From positions 1,179,501 to 1,243,500 of the forward strand of contig JAINUG010000135.1 of NCBI GenBank assembly GCA_029706075.1: DNA of 64,000 nucleotides, in the 5' to 3' direction. Positions within the stretch are counted from its first letter, which is position 1, and each line of letters begins with the position of its first letter. Position numbers and translations under genes: made by a program. The stretch comes from Aldrovandia affinis. Taxonomy: Eukaryota; Chordata; Actinopteri; Notacanthiformes; Halosauridae. The notes under the pieces are model-generated. The model saw only the letters and a program-made list of their open reading frames with translations, had not been told where the DNA came from and ran no database searches. This document shows positions 23,956 to 35,932 of this stretch, piece by piece.

Positions 23956-24212
23956 GGGGGCCTCGGATGGCGTAGCGGTCTAAAGCATCCATTTTGCAAA
24001 TGTAAGCTGCCTATTACAGCCACGGTTTGAAACCCGACTGTGCCAGACTGGCCCTGGCCGAGAGCCCTGATCGGGGGCGGCGTTCCGCTATTTGCCCCAG
24101 GGGGGGGGGAGGGTGAGCCAGCACAAGCTCACTAAGAAGCATGAAGGGTGTCTCCAGAAAGTAGGTGGGCGAGTTCTTTCTCAGAGGACAGTAAAACGGT
24201 ACAACGGTAGCA
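23956..24212 (+). mobile_element. tRNA-derived SINE
   Basis: The head contains an A-box-like TGGCGTAGCGG (23968-23978) and a B-box-like GGTTTGAAACC (24024-24034). The body continues CTGTGCCAGACTGG, then GGGGGCGGCGTTCCGC, a G-run, and GGGTGAGCC. The same body is found on the minus strand at 59243-59990 and 35188-35445. The family resembles the widespread teleost SINE whose head reads GGCGTAGCGGTCTA. The copy ends near 24212 with no recognisable 3' tail. Confidence 0.75.
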
Positions 24213-24253
24213 TGTGTGGTGGAGGAGGGAGACCTTCTCAGGAATGCAATTGG

Positions 24254-24400
24254 TTCTGTGTGGCTCAGTAGGTAGAGCATGGCGCTAACAATGCTTAGGT
24301 CGTGGGTTTGATTCCCATTGGGACCACATATACTGAAAAATGTATGCATTCACCACTGTAAGTCACTTTGGATAAAAGCATCTGCTAAATGGCATATATA
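24254..24400 (+). mobile_element. tRNA-derived SINE (HpaI-like)
   Basis: The head has an A box TGGCTCAGTAGGTAGAGC (24261-24278) and a B box GGGTTTGATTCCC (24304-24316), as in a tRNA gene. The body has ACTGAAAAATGTATGCATTC. The 3' tail is GTAAGTCACTTTGGATAAAA followed by GCATCTGCTAAATGG, then a TATA-rich end. The tail matches the LINE 3' end at 35.9 kb, which is presumably the source of its reverse transcriptase. Resembles salmonid/esociform HpaI SINEs. It is not a functional tRNA gene: there is no acceptor stem. Confidence 0.85.
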
Positions 24401-24419
24401 TACATACATATATAATTAG

Positions 24420-24560
24420 ATCGCTTTGGAGGCAGGGGGTACCCAGCTAACTGGGAGCCTTCCTCCCTAGGGCAGTACCCAATCATGTGTGGCCCTGAGG
24501 GTTACACAAGGAACAATTGGTCAACGTTTGAGTCCACCCCATAGGATGCATCATTGACCA
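24420..24560 (-). mobile_element. SINE body fragment
   Basis: GGGAGCCTTCCTCCCTAGGG then CAGTACCCAATCATGTGTGG resembles the antisense body of a common teleost tRNA-SINE. No clear head or tail. Low-information fragment within the SINE cluster. Confidence 0.4.
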
Positions 24561-24713
24561 AAGTCTTGTGCTTTAGTTTGACAGACAATAAGGCCTTTAT
24601 TTAATCGCTAGATTTTCTTTGATCTAATTGCATTTGTCCTTAAAGTGGCATGGAGGTTTTGATTCAATCCTAGCTAATTCAGAACTCAGCACAGGCTCAA
24701 TAGGGACCTACAG

Positions 24714-24965
24714 GGCAATTTAGACTCTCCAATTAGCCTAAGTTGTGCATGTCTTTGCACTGGGGGAAGAAACACCTGGACAGGTCGCCAATCCAGAGGG
24801 CACTACATACACCATTCACTCACACACTCATACCACGGGAGAACATGCAAACTCATGTCTTTGGACTGTGGGAAGAAAGGCCCCTGAGGAAACCCATCCA
24901 CGGGAGAACATGCAAACTCCACACAGAAAGGCCCCTCGTCCTATCCACTGCACCACCGTGCCGCC
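24714..24965 (-). mobile_element. tRNA-like SINE (GGCGGCACGGTGG head)
   Basis: On the minus strand the element begins GGCGGCACGGTGGTGCAGTG. It runs through GGAGTTTGCATGTTCTCC and CCACAGTCCAAAGACATG to the AGTCTAAATTGCC tail. This is one of the commonest repeats in teleost genomes. Internal duplication and losses are visible: the GGGAGAACATGCAAACTC block occurs twice, at 24837 and 24902. Confidence 0.8.
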
Positions 24966-25100
24966 TATATATATATATATTTTTTTTTTTACATAATTCA
25001 TATTCCACTTACACGCCTAATAAATAATGGGGGGCAAAACGGAGGAAGGGCCTAGGGCCCATGAACGCCAAGATCCGGCCCTGAGTGAATGTCTCCCTAA
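24966..25100. repeat. TA/T-rich tract and unknown repeat-like segment
   Basis: A TATATA run then poly-T (24967-24990). It is followed by GGGCCTAGGGCCCATGAACG-type sequence (25048-25085) that looks like a fish interspersed repeat I cannot name. Confidence 0.4.
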
Positions 25101-28100
25101 AACTTGGGAAAAGTGCAACGCAGTTCAGAGTTTTCCTCTTGAAATGCTTGGACATAGGCATCTACACAAAAACCAAAACAAGATATGAATAAAAGATATA
25201 TAAATATATAAACAGGAAATTAACAAAATTGGAACAACTCTGCTTTCAGCAGAAGGACACAGCTGTGCCCTGGCTCTCCACTTTTTCTGCACTCCCGTCA
25301 TATTTAGTGATATATCCGTATGCACAAATTCGATATGGTGTTACTGATCCGTACAGTTCCCCTGATTCAGTGCCCGTGAAGAGGTGTAAATCAGGAGGGG
25401 AGGAAGTGACCTTGTGACCCTGGTCACTCCACGACGCCTGCAAGTGACATTTACCGATCGTGACGGCAGGTCTGTGGCCCAGAGAGACCGCTCCAAGTGC
25501 AAGCAAAGCAATAAGAAGCAGAAAATAAAAATTCTAATAGTTGTAAAAAAGGAGCAGTGAAAGACAAGGGTCATCTGATGTAATGTTTCTGATAAACCTA
25601 GACGGGGATTTCCTGGAAAAATAAATAAATACAATAAAATATTAGATAAAGGACGGGGCTCACTCTTGATGAACAATGGGAGAATAGGCATTGATTTTCA
25701 ATAATTAAGACGGCGCCTTATAGATTTATTTTTTCTCCACTAGATCTGAAAGGGCAGATGGTATCTTATTTCAGTCAGTGGCACAAGTTGCCAATTCCTC
25801 CGTGTGGAAGGACAGGGTGAAAAAGCATCACCGCTTTTAAAGGGGCAAAAGCCAGTCTGTCAGCACAGCTGCAGCGGAGAAATTCACAATAAAAAATGCT
25901 AATTTATCGCTGAGACACTGTCTCTGTCAGAAATTATCCTAAACTGTCCTCCAGCCATTTTAATTGTGTAGGAATTCATACATACAAATGACCAGTATTT
26001 CACACGGCAATAGTATTCCTTTGGGCCTTGTTGGAGTAAGAAGCTGTAAGTGGATTCTCTGGTAAGAAAGAGCCCATTGCAGCACATCCAACGTGAATGT
26101 TTAAAATGTTGCATCTTCCTGCACATGCCTTCTAATACAAGGCAATGCCCCTGAAGGTAACGGTTTACTGTTGTTTTTGAACACAATTTTTCCACTTGTG
26201 TGAAAGATATTATCCATTATCAAGATTTGTTCTCTGCAGATATCCCTGTGGTTCAGTGACAAAAACAAACCCTCCCCCAAAAAACCTCATTTTTTCAAAG
26301 CTGGTTTACTTTTTCCTCTCCCAGTTCACTTTATTCTATGTGATATGCAATGAGCCACATTAAACCAGTTGTGTTATCTCCACAGAAGCAGCATCCATAT
26401 TTGCGATGCCACTGCACTTGTGTGTGAAAAAAAGAGAGGAGAAGACAAAAAAAGAAGAAGAAATAAACAGAGTTCCCATTCCAAAGCTGCTTGGCAACAT
26501 TGCAGGGCCCTCTTGGTGAAAATGGTCTGAATATACCCACCTGTCACTCAAAGCAGGTATGTTCCCATCTCTTCTCAGGAAGGAAGACAGCGATGGGAAT
26601 ATTTTGAGATAATGAGCGTTTATCTACTGAACCATACACCTGCAATGGGTGTCCAGTGGTTTCAGCAACGCTGAACTGGCATATGGTGTTACAGCTATAA
26701 TTATTGTCAGTGTGGTTCTCTCATTAATACCATATGGCTCACGTATTGTTGTTTGAAAACCCAGGAGTGAAAATGTTTTGGTTTTTTTCTTCCCTCTGTC
26801 CCTAAACATTTGTACCTTTTTCTCTAAATTGGTAACTTCTGCCAACATCGCCCGTGACAAGGAACAGGGAACGCTAAGCCTATGGTCATGAGTTGTGTTT
26901 CCACCATATCATTCAAGATCACTTTTGAGTGAAAGGGTAACCCTTATCTCTATTAATTGTTTAAAAATAAAATAACTTTTCATCGGTTGCATGGACTTTT
27001 ATCCACCCAGTTTGCTATGGCTGGACACTTCACAATGCCCAAGGGGTACAGTTCTATGAAAAACATCTGTTCAGAAGTAACACGGAATTTGATAAGGATT
27101 GCCTAGGGACCTCCTTGTTTACATAAATGTGGGTTCCAGTGTCAGCGGCACTTTCAATTTCCGAAGATCCAACTGACTTTTACCACAATGATAGCACATT
27201 GATTACTGAGGGGTACGTAAAACATTAGCCCAAATTAAATCAAAACTACTGACCCACTTTCAGGAAACATGCAGAGATGCGGAACAAGTCACAAAATGTT
27301 CAAAACTCACTGGCCCATTTTATACAGAAACAAGAACATATAATAATAACAACACAAAAAAATATGGCCTATCCCTCACCTCCAAAAAAGAAAAAGAAAA
27401 GAAGCATTGCCAAAATTTTGAATCGATGTTTCGGTCCTTGTGTGTATTTAAATACTTTTGCAGTGCAAGCCGATATAGAACATGTTTGTATTGGCTGTGT
27501 GAAGATCCAGTGTGCATCTGATCTTCAGGCTGAGTGCGTTCGTTCCATTGATCATCCCAGCAAAGCATGGGAAGGAGAAGAATTATGTCTTTGCCTTGGC
27601 AGCCGGTTGCCCTGCAAATAAATACCCCAAGCCAGCCTTTAATATAAATCATCTATTCAAGCTGAACAATTCGGAGTAAATTTCACCCTCCCGTTAACGT
27701 TAGCCAGCTCAATATGAGGGTCAGAGTGGTTCTGAGCGCCTGGAGGTGCTAACTAACAGTCACTCCTACCAACTGCATGCATAAGAAATATTTTCATTTA
27801 TTTTTATTTTATTTTTATTTTTTCTAGTGCCTTGCCACCATGAATTATTATTTTGAGGATGTTGTAAACCTCTGACTTCGGGTTTCGTTTAGCACCTTGT
27901 TACATGCATGTGTGTAAATTTCCATGCGGAACTCGAATGTGAATTGTTAAACTAGTCTTCGTGATTTGTGGGTATTTACAGTCAACATTGAATACATAAA
28001 CCAAGTCCCAAATGTGTAAATCCATAGTAATGAAAAATAAAACAAAAAAACCCTACGATAAAACAGTGGATTGGCATTAGGCCTTAAAAATAATAATAGA

Positions 28101-31100
28101 CAATTAATAAACAAAAGGTAATACAAAATGTAACTAACAAAAAAAGAACAATTCCAATGTTCATGGAAAAGAATGAGACATTACATTTTAGAGGAAATGC
28201 AAATGGTAATACTTAACAAGCATTACTGTGTGCCTTCAGGAGTTGACAAAAGCTAATAAGGGAACCTGGAGCACTAATGTAATACTCCTTATAAACTGAA
28301 AATTTTAAACATTGAACTGTCTGTTGACCTTTTCCCATAACTAGACAATACATACCATAATTTTGGCAATTACCAACTGACAGGACATGCCTCCTCTATT
28401 TGTTGAGAAATGTCATCATTTTACTGCTGTATATCCTAAATAAAGCCCAAACATATCTTTGCACAAAGCCATGAATTGTAGAGAAGGAAAGATACAATTA
28501 CAAAAGGCAATTATAATACCAGAGAACAAACACTGTGTGAGGTTTGCAATGGTAGTGACAGTAATATAGACATTGTTATTTCAGAGTTGGGTTGAAAGAA
28601 ATAAGAGCTACAACCTTGAGCTTTAAGGAAGAAAAAGCATTTGATAACTCTAATTTGAGCATTGCATTGTGTCAATTGAACCATATTATCAGCGATCCAT
28701 CTTTTCTGCATTGATTTTCACAAACTGGAAGTGCTATCAAAGAAAACACTGCCTCTTACAAAGACATCGTTTGAAGTTCCCCAATGGCGAATCTCATAGT
28801 CGTTTATTGAAGATTGTTTATGGGTGATCGTGTGCGCACGTGCGTGTAAGTAGAATTGCAAAATGGTGACAGATCTGTGCTTGACATAAAATGAACAGAG
28901 ATTTTATTTTTCTGTTTTTCTGTGACCTTGATATAATCCAGAATTTCTGTGTATTTGAGATAATCTGCATTCGATCCTCAGTGTATAACCATTTATTTCT
29001 CAGCAACGTCATGCATTCCTGAATGAGAACAGAAATTAGTGCACAAATACGCTGTACAAAACATCTATGGTTCACGAAATGGTTAATCAAAAAATCTATT
29101 TCTACTGCTTCCATTCAAGTACTTAAATAATAACATTCAGACAGTTATTTGGTAAAAAGCAATTAGCTCTGCTCCAAATAGTCTCTTGAGAAAGACTGGG
29201 AAAATGATGACAATAATTCCTTTTAATAGAATAGGAATGGAGTGATAGATCTAGCTATCAAATTTAAGATCAGTTAGTGAGCATTAACACCAAGCTTAAA
29301 AAAAAACACTTACCCAAAATAATATCCGTAGCCTGCCAAATGTGCATATAGTGCACTCAGAATGACAAAATACAGAGAAGATATATGTATTCTCTGTGCT
29401 GCTAACAGTCGTTTATTAATTTGGTTTCTGCATGACTGCAATCCTCCAAAGGCTAAACATAGGAGCTACACATGCACTTTAGAAAGAACATGGTACATTC
29501 ATGTGTTCAGTGGGGCGATCTTACTGCAGGAACACCTACTGCTTCACAAGTGAAAATCAGGCCCTCCATTACAACATTTACCTCAAACCCCAGCACGGTT
29601 CCCGCTGGTTTAAGAGCAGGGCGCAGTGGGTTGCTTTCTACCTCCTAGTGCTTAGAGATGCACTCCATTCTCAAGCACATCTTATAATATGTAATATATA
29701 TAATATATATACATGTCTGTGCAGAGGGATATACTTATATATATGCACTGTATAATAGTTTCTGGCATAACGACTATTTAAGAGTCCACTAGCAAATATT
29801 CACCAATACAACAATGTAGAAAATAGGTAGCCTATGCATCCAGGGGCAAGATGGGGAAAGGGTAGGTGGGGTTGGGTGGGGATGTGGCTTATGGTAACCC
29901 CCTCCCTCGCATATAAAAATCGGTCCAAAAGCCGATCAGAATGAACCACACATGTAAAACCTTTTGCCAATGCAGGAACACTCAAATACACAAATCTCAT
30001 ACAGGTGTAGCTGACCCTGTTCAAAGGATACCCAAGGCATGGTGTTTAATTTTAATTTTAATCACATTAATCTGTTAATAAATACAATGTAAAAAGGCTA
30101 CTATCAACAAAGACAAAAAAGCTACAAAATATAATTTCTGGACATATGTATAGTATTTTGACAAATGACATGCGATATTCTGCATATTATAATATATTGA
30201 ATATTAATTTACTTCATCCATTACATCGCTGACTTTTCCCAAGGGGGTGCTGTGCCGTGAACCATGCACTCTGGAGCATCGCACTGTATGTGGATAGTCC
30301 CTGTGGAAACTCATTTGTGCCCACACGTTACCAAAAGGTATTCAATCTATAGTGCTATACAAATGGATGACGTTGAGCAAAGCAAAAGCAAGTTCCTGTT
30401 TCCACGGCTGACTACCTCTGTGAAAATTAAAGACTGCAACGGAAATAAAAGGGAGCATCCATTAACACCACTGTGAGATATAGGAAAAGGGTCCCGCAGA
30501 CCCTAATCGATAGAGACCTTTTGAGAAACCTCATTGTAATTCACCATCAATCTCCAACATGCTGTGGTATCTGAGATCCCAGGGAAGCGTCTGAAGCGAT
30601 TGGCCCGGAGAGCTTTTACTCAGCCTCGAGAATTATCCGGTGTTCCTAATTCGCGTCCTCGCCCTCCACCTACAACAAATGGCACAAAGTCGAACCGTTC
30701 TGTCCCAATGATTTGTGCCATTAAAAGTTTCTGGAAAAGTTCCCATTCCGCTTCAGTCAATTTCCTCTACAATAAACAGCCCGAAACAACCTTGGTAGGT
30801 TGACAAGACGTTATCAAATAGCTCACCTTTCACGAAAAAGAAGGTTTTCTAAACACTGGCACTCGCTCTTAGAGTTTTTTTCCCTAACAAGAATGCCTAA
30901 AAATAGATGCGTAATTAGTTCATTATTATGAAATGTGCAGCAAAGGTGTTACAGCCAAAGTGGCTGTACTGCCGTGGGACTGATGATGGAAATGAAACGG
31001 TGGACGGGACTGGTTACGTCTCCTACGCGTTTGGGGGCTTGGCACAGCCGTGCAATGAGTCACGTCCGCTCTGCTGAACACTGAAAATTGTGTCCACGCA

Positions 31101-31159
31101 CTGGTAGCCCGCAGAAGATCAATGGCCCTCCACTTGCAAAACATATAAATTAAGATAAA
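25101..31159. other. Long repeat-poor non-coding stretch
   Basis: About 6 kb without a recognised transposon or coding exon. Small simple tracts occur: A-rich 26430-26465, T/ATTTT 27783-27825, TA-rich 29690-29720. Some patches (27660-27780 and 30560-30800) are more balanced in composition. Open frames here are short and have no protein character. The absence of repeats over such a length is itself compatible with constrained regulatory DNA. Confidence 0.45.
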
Positions 31160-31540
31160 TATGTGTTCCCAAGGCAAGCATGTTCCCTATCAGATGAATG
31201 CCCTCCGTCAGGCTCGGACATCACTCGCCCGCAGTCTCCGCTGCTTCAGTCATTTTAACTTTTCCTTATGGACGTGCCCAAATAATGCACGCTTTTGAGC
31301 TCAACATCCAAGTAAGTGTGCCTTTAACTTTTGTCGATGTGCTGTCTGTGGCCCTCCAGTCTTTGTTCTTTGACGTACGAGCCTTGTGTCCAAAGGGGCA
31401 CCTTATTTTATGGACTTAATTGACCTCAAAAAAAAGAGTGTGCCGATTCCCTATTTCTAAAAGAAGTGTGTTTGCAAGGCAAGCATGTTTTCCATCAGAT
31501 GAATGCCCTCCATCGGTCTCGGATATGGATCGCCCACAGG
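31160..31540. repeat. Diverged local direct duplication (two ~75-bp copies)
   Basis: Copy A (31160-31234) and copy B (31466-31539) share CAAGGCAAGCATGTT, CATCAGATGAATGCCCTCC (TATC in copy A), CTCGGA and TCGCCC, in the same order and orientation. They are about 305 bp apart. The sequence between them is unrelated and GC-balanced. No coding frame is shared. Confidence 0.8.
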
Positions 31541-32938
31541 AACGGAGCGGCGCAGGGCCCAGGAGCCAATAATGAACTCTGAGAGGAACCGGAATGCCAA
31601 GGCACCTCTCTCACCATTTGTTCACAGGGACACGAAGGCCTCTAGTTTTGTTGCCAAAGCACAATGAGCAGACAGTCGCATTAATCCAGGACTGTGGCGC
31701 ATTAAGACATCTCCTTGTCCATTCCAGGGGTTTAGTGACAAAGGACGGTAGCACAACCGCAGGGCAGTTGTATAAGAGGTTGGTTTAAGAAGAATAAATT
31801 ACCTGTGTGTGTGGTGAGGGTTTGCTTTCATGATGGCCAATCAGACCATCAGCTTTTTTCCCCCACTTTTAATGCCGATACCATAGCAAACTGGCAGTTT
31901 CATCATGTCTGATTGAAGAGCAAGCACCATGTCTTGCGAAGTTAAAGACTCTTTCACTGCAATGAAATGGAATACATAATTGGACCACATATTCACGCTG
32001 CAATACTAGACTAAACGAACATGCATGTGTATCTACTTCCTATTGATAAAGGTCAGACCAGGAGAAATTAATTTTCCCCAGGAAGATTTTAATTTAGTTT
32101 AGTTTAGTTTGTGTATTTTCATCAAAGCCTCATACATTAAAATGTGTTTCATTAGCAGTATTAACCATGTTTCATTAATGTTCTTGTAATGCTCCACAGG
32201 CAAAAGGTCCCTTCTCTCCCATGCAATAACATGTGTAACTATAGCTGCCTTGGAGAACCCCCCAGCTTTTAAATTAAAGATTTAAATATCTATAATCCAG
32301 ACAATATCTAAAACCAAAGTCTCAATTGTGTCCTTGATTATTATAGACATGTACCATGATTATTCTGTTATAAAAATTATTCAACAAGAAGCATGAACTC
32401 CTTAAGTTCCTTAATTTAGTAGACTTTTATCCATTATAGAGTAATGTGCTGCTTTACTTTGCCATGACTCTGCAGGAGCAGGAGCTGCCAGAAGTTGAAT
32501 TAAAATTTAAATGAGTTCTTTGTGCGGTGGCCTATTCTTCAAGTACTCTGCTCTGTGTCAGGGCGGTGCCATAATGGCCATTTAAAAAGCAAGAAGTTCA
32601 GCTACATCCCCCAATGATGCATGTGGTAGACTTCCACTGAGGTGGCCTTCACTCAGAGGCAATTCACTCAGAAGCAATAGAAATATGGATGGAGCTGGAA
32701 CATCAGGTGTTTTTTAATGAGACCATGACGTTTACGGTGATGACTGATGGCACTGTGTGGGGTAATGGAACTTTCCTAGGAGAGGAGGAGGGTGAGGTCA
32801 CTGATGAATAGTGAAACTGCTTCCACGAAGGCTAGGGAGTCTAAAAGCTGGGAATAAAGCACTCCAAGTCACACGTTCTCAGGATATATACGCATGCCTG
32901 GGGTGGTGCTGTGGCACGAGGCCGTTCACACTCCAGAA
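31541..32938. other. Non-coding; no gene seen
   Basis: AT-rich with TTTAGTTTAGTTTAGTTT at 32093-32110. No recognised repeat or gene. Confidence 0.5.
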
Positions 32939-33020
32939 GTGCGTATACATCTTGAGAGTGCACAGCTTTGAGGGTTTTATGCCACGGCTACTTGCTACAA
33001 AAAATATAAAAATGCAAAAG
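32939..33020 (+). repeat. Unnamed interspersed repeat, copy 1
   Basis: CTTGAGAGTGCACAGCTTTG, then AGGGTTTTATGCC and a run of (T)GCTACAAAAA, matches 51956-52035 (CCTGAGAATGCACAGCTTTA). Two copies 19 kb apart imply a dispersed repeat. I cannot assign it to a family. Confidence 0.5.
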
Positions 33021-33207
33021 TATAAAAAATCAAACACCAAATCAATATATGGTTTATCATGCATATTCATACCATTTTTCATTTTTTGAACTGCAGTAAG
33101 TTTGTAAACTGCATTTTCTAGTAGTTCATAGAGGTATGCATATTTAGCTTTTGTCTGTATTGTGTACAAAAAGAAAAGCAACATGCATCTACTGAGTTCA
33201 AAATACA

Positions 33208-34045
33208 GTGGAACCTAAGAGACATGAACCTTGGAGTTACAGACTGACAGGTCAACTGAACCTGGTATGAAATCAGAACCCGCATACACAATTACACCTT
33301 ATCAAGCACAATATTATCAAATACATTGTAGCTTCAACAGAGTTGGTGGCACAAATGAGACCTTTTCAGAAGGTGGAAGTAAAGCAGAAAGGAGACAGGA
33401 TTCCCAAAACGCTAATTTAACTAATGCTTCCCCCAATACAAAATAACATTTTCAATCAGTAACATTCAAACTAAGGAATATTGTCAGCATTAACAACAAC
33501 CGCAATAAAGTCAAACACTTCAAACACTGGGGGGACAAGGCCTACTTGCTGTCTTGCAATTCCTCTCACTGTGGCACAATCAGCCCTTTTTGTGCAGTCC
33601 TCAATTGGTTGCAGCTGTCAGCAGTCCTAATTGCTGCACTGTATGCAGCTGGGGGCCAGGTGTGGGACTGCAGGCTCATAGGAGCTGTAGCTTCTGGTCT
33701 CTTGTGGCTCACAAAATTTTCCCCATTTCCCCATTTCCCCATTTCCCTGGGCTGTCCCTTATGATCCTGCAGCATACACTGTATATTTCTTGTTAGTATC
33801 ACGGATGCTAAAATGTGAGCCTAAATCAGAGATGAGTCACTTTTCATTGATTAAAACTGGAAATACTATCAGAGATAAATGAGGGTTTTAACATTATTGG
33901 CAAAGAATACAATGTTGGAAAGTCAACAGTGTTTTATGTAAAGAAGGATCAGAGGAAAATCAAACAGTTCACGAAAGGGGCCAAAGATAATGGGCCACTG
34001 AAAAGGAGATATTGTGTAGATAATATATTTAAAAATATGTATTGA
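33208..34045 (+). mobile_element. Tigger/pogo-type DNA transposon relic (5' part)
   Basis: The element starts next to TA with CAGTGGAACCTAAGAG, resembling Tigger-type terminal repeats. A 5' non-coding segment follows, part of which (33231-33290) recurs near 61870-61930. At 33851-34045 an uninterrupted frame of 64 codons without an early ATG encodes the N-terminal CENP-B/Psq-type helix-turn-helix: LKLEILSEINEGFNIIGKEY, then NVGKSTVFYVKKDQRKIKQF. It ends at a TGA. The catalytic DDE domain was not found downstream. A (CCCCATTT)3 repeat at 33721-33746 interrupts the UTR. Confidence 0.6.
33721..33746. repeat. (CCCCATTT)3 tandem repeat
   Basis: Three head-to-tail 8-bp units followed by CC. Confidence 0.9.
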
Positions 34046-35187
34046 ATGTTCTAATTATAATGAGATCTCAATTACTACTAGTTTGATTTTAAGTTATTAA
34101 CTTAAAGGGTCGTAGCTACAAAATGAGTACCCTGTTATATCATTATTATTTATTCAGTTCATTGACTTGAGAAAAATAAGTACAGTATTAAACTACCGAA
34201 GCATAGAAGTGTGATTCTTGTGAGAACTAGTGGGAAATATGTATTTTGCTTAGGGCGCATTTGTGGTGCTATGGCATGGAATTGACATGAAACAGCATGG
34301 TGCACTGTTTTATCTCCTTTGCAAAAATGGAAAATAAAGCGCTTTATTGCAACAGACCCAAGACAGCAATGCTTCGATTTTAACTTAATGTTTATGCCTC
34401 TCAAGAAAACATTAGGTCAACTGGCCTCAAGTCATATATCCTTTAGTTCAGTGGCAATACTTTATACTTAATACTAAGCTTGTACCAACTTGATGAAAAT
34501 AGGTTGCAGCAACAGGTGCTGCTCCTAAAAGGATGGGAATTTTGATTAATGCGTTTTTCAGGGCAATTTATCTCTACATGTTAAGCTGATTAATACAGGC
34601 AAAGATACCTTGAAACTCAAAAGTAGGTCTCCTCTTTGGTTTTTATTTGCAAGGGGAAATGACCCATCCATTAAGTTTCACTAAGCAGCGAGTCATTAGT
34701 CACTTGATGAAAGAATACAACATGGAGAGCATGATGATTGATACAGGGAGAGATTGGTCCTTGAGAAAATAGGTTCCTTGGGCAGGAGGTGAGATCCTGA
34801 AAGCCGTCTCTCTATCTCGGTGTTTAAGGAGCATCGGGCAGATAAGGGGGCCGTCGCTCCAGGTTTTTCACATCCATCATCCGGCATGGCACGGCCAGTC
34901 TCGGAGTAAGCTGATGCGCGAGGATCAGGCTAATCCTGTTAATGTCTTCACAGGGACTACCTGCTTTAGCCAGAATCGGTGGCTTTGGCAAACACTTCCT
35001 GTCGCATATGTTCCCACCACCTGTAAAATGGATGCTTCAGCAGTTCAATTAATGTTGTGTGGGGTTTATGGGGTATATCTATTTTTTATGGCGGTGGAAT
35101 GTTTGCCACACCCATGGGTGTAAACCCGTGCTGGTAGACCAGACTCGGAGCATTCAAACATGGACACTGGTAGTGTGTGTGTGTGCA
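34046..35187. other. Non-coding; no gene seen
   Basis: AT-rich sequence with no recognised repeat. A GT run lies at 35172-35186 at the edge of the next SINE. Confidence 0.5.
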
Positions 35188-35445
35188 TTTTATAAATTTT
35201 TTTCAGATTTTTTCCCGTTTTTACCCTCTATTTTAATACCCTCTATTTATTTAGACTTGCCCTCCTCACACGAACTTGCCGATCGTCTCTACGAGGCAAG
35301 CTAATCCTCAGAGAACAGTGAACTCCACTTCCTTCAAGATGGACTTCACCCACCCACGTTTTGGAGATACCCTTACGCGCTTTGCAGCGAATTTGAGCCG
35401 GCTCCCCCCTCCCCCTGGGGAGGACAGGAAAATGCCACTCATCAC
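35188..35445 (-). mobile_element. tRNA-SINE fragment (family of 23.96 kb)
   Basis: Plus-strand GATTTTTTCCCG, then CCCTCTATTTATTTAGACTT, CCTCCTCACACGAACTTGCC and CTACGAGGCAAGCTAATCCT, matches the minus-strand SINE at 59243-59990 almost throughout. The body reaches the CCCCCCTCCCCCTGGGG segment and stops there, so the tRNA-like head is missing. The join to the LINE 3' end at about 35450 may reflect insertion of one into the other. Confidence 0.75.
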
Positions 35446-35932
35446 ACCCTACACCCCAGCCGGACCCCTCCACTCTGCCTCCTCTGGAAAACGAACTGTC
35501 CCATCCCTCCGGGCCCCATGCATCCACTCCTCACAGTCTTGCCTCTTCTCTGTCCTGACCCCCTCAGTGGTGGAACAATCTTCACCACTTGGTCAGGACT
35601 GCGGAATCACTGGCCATCTTCCACAAGACACTCAAACTCAGACTCCACTACCACTGAATCTGTACATTTAACTAATTGTCATCACCACTGCTTACATGTT
35701 TAATACTGCATTTCATAATATGCATCGATGTTTAATATTGTCTAAAAAAATAAAAAATCTACCAACCGTTTCTTTCCCTGTGTTACAGGTACGGTATGCA
35801 GCTGCCAACAATGATGTCTATCGCTGTATTACTGCACTGATCTCTTGCTCGAACAATGATTGATCATACCATGTATAAATGCACATATTGTAAGTCGCGT
35901 CTGCTAAGTGCTTCAAATGTAAATGTAATCTT
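35446..35932 (+). mobile_element. LINE 3' end (L2/Maui-like)
   Basis: A degenerate frame preserves the C-terminal tail of a non-LTR retrotransposon ORF2: CLFSVLTPSVVEQSS and RNHWPSSTRHSNS-like pieces correspond to the FSVLAPxWWNELPxxVRTAE region, split across two frames. The 3' UTR runs to TTGTAAGTCGCGTCTGCTAA, then (AAATGT)n (35889-35930). This tail is shared with the SINEs at 24.4, 16.7 and 58.9 kb and marks the likely reverse-transcriptase source for them. Confidence 0.65.

Noticed and set aside
24254-24330. tRNA gene
   Set aside because: A and B boxes are present, but there is no acceptor stem and the sequence runs into a SINE body and LINE tail. The same reasoning excludes 10915-10960, 23956-24040 and 59090-59122.
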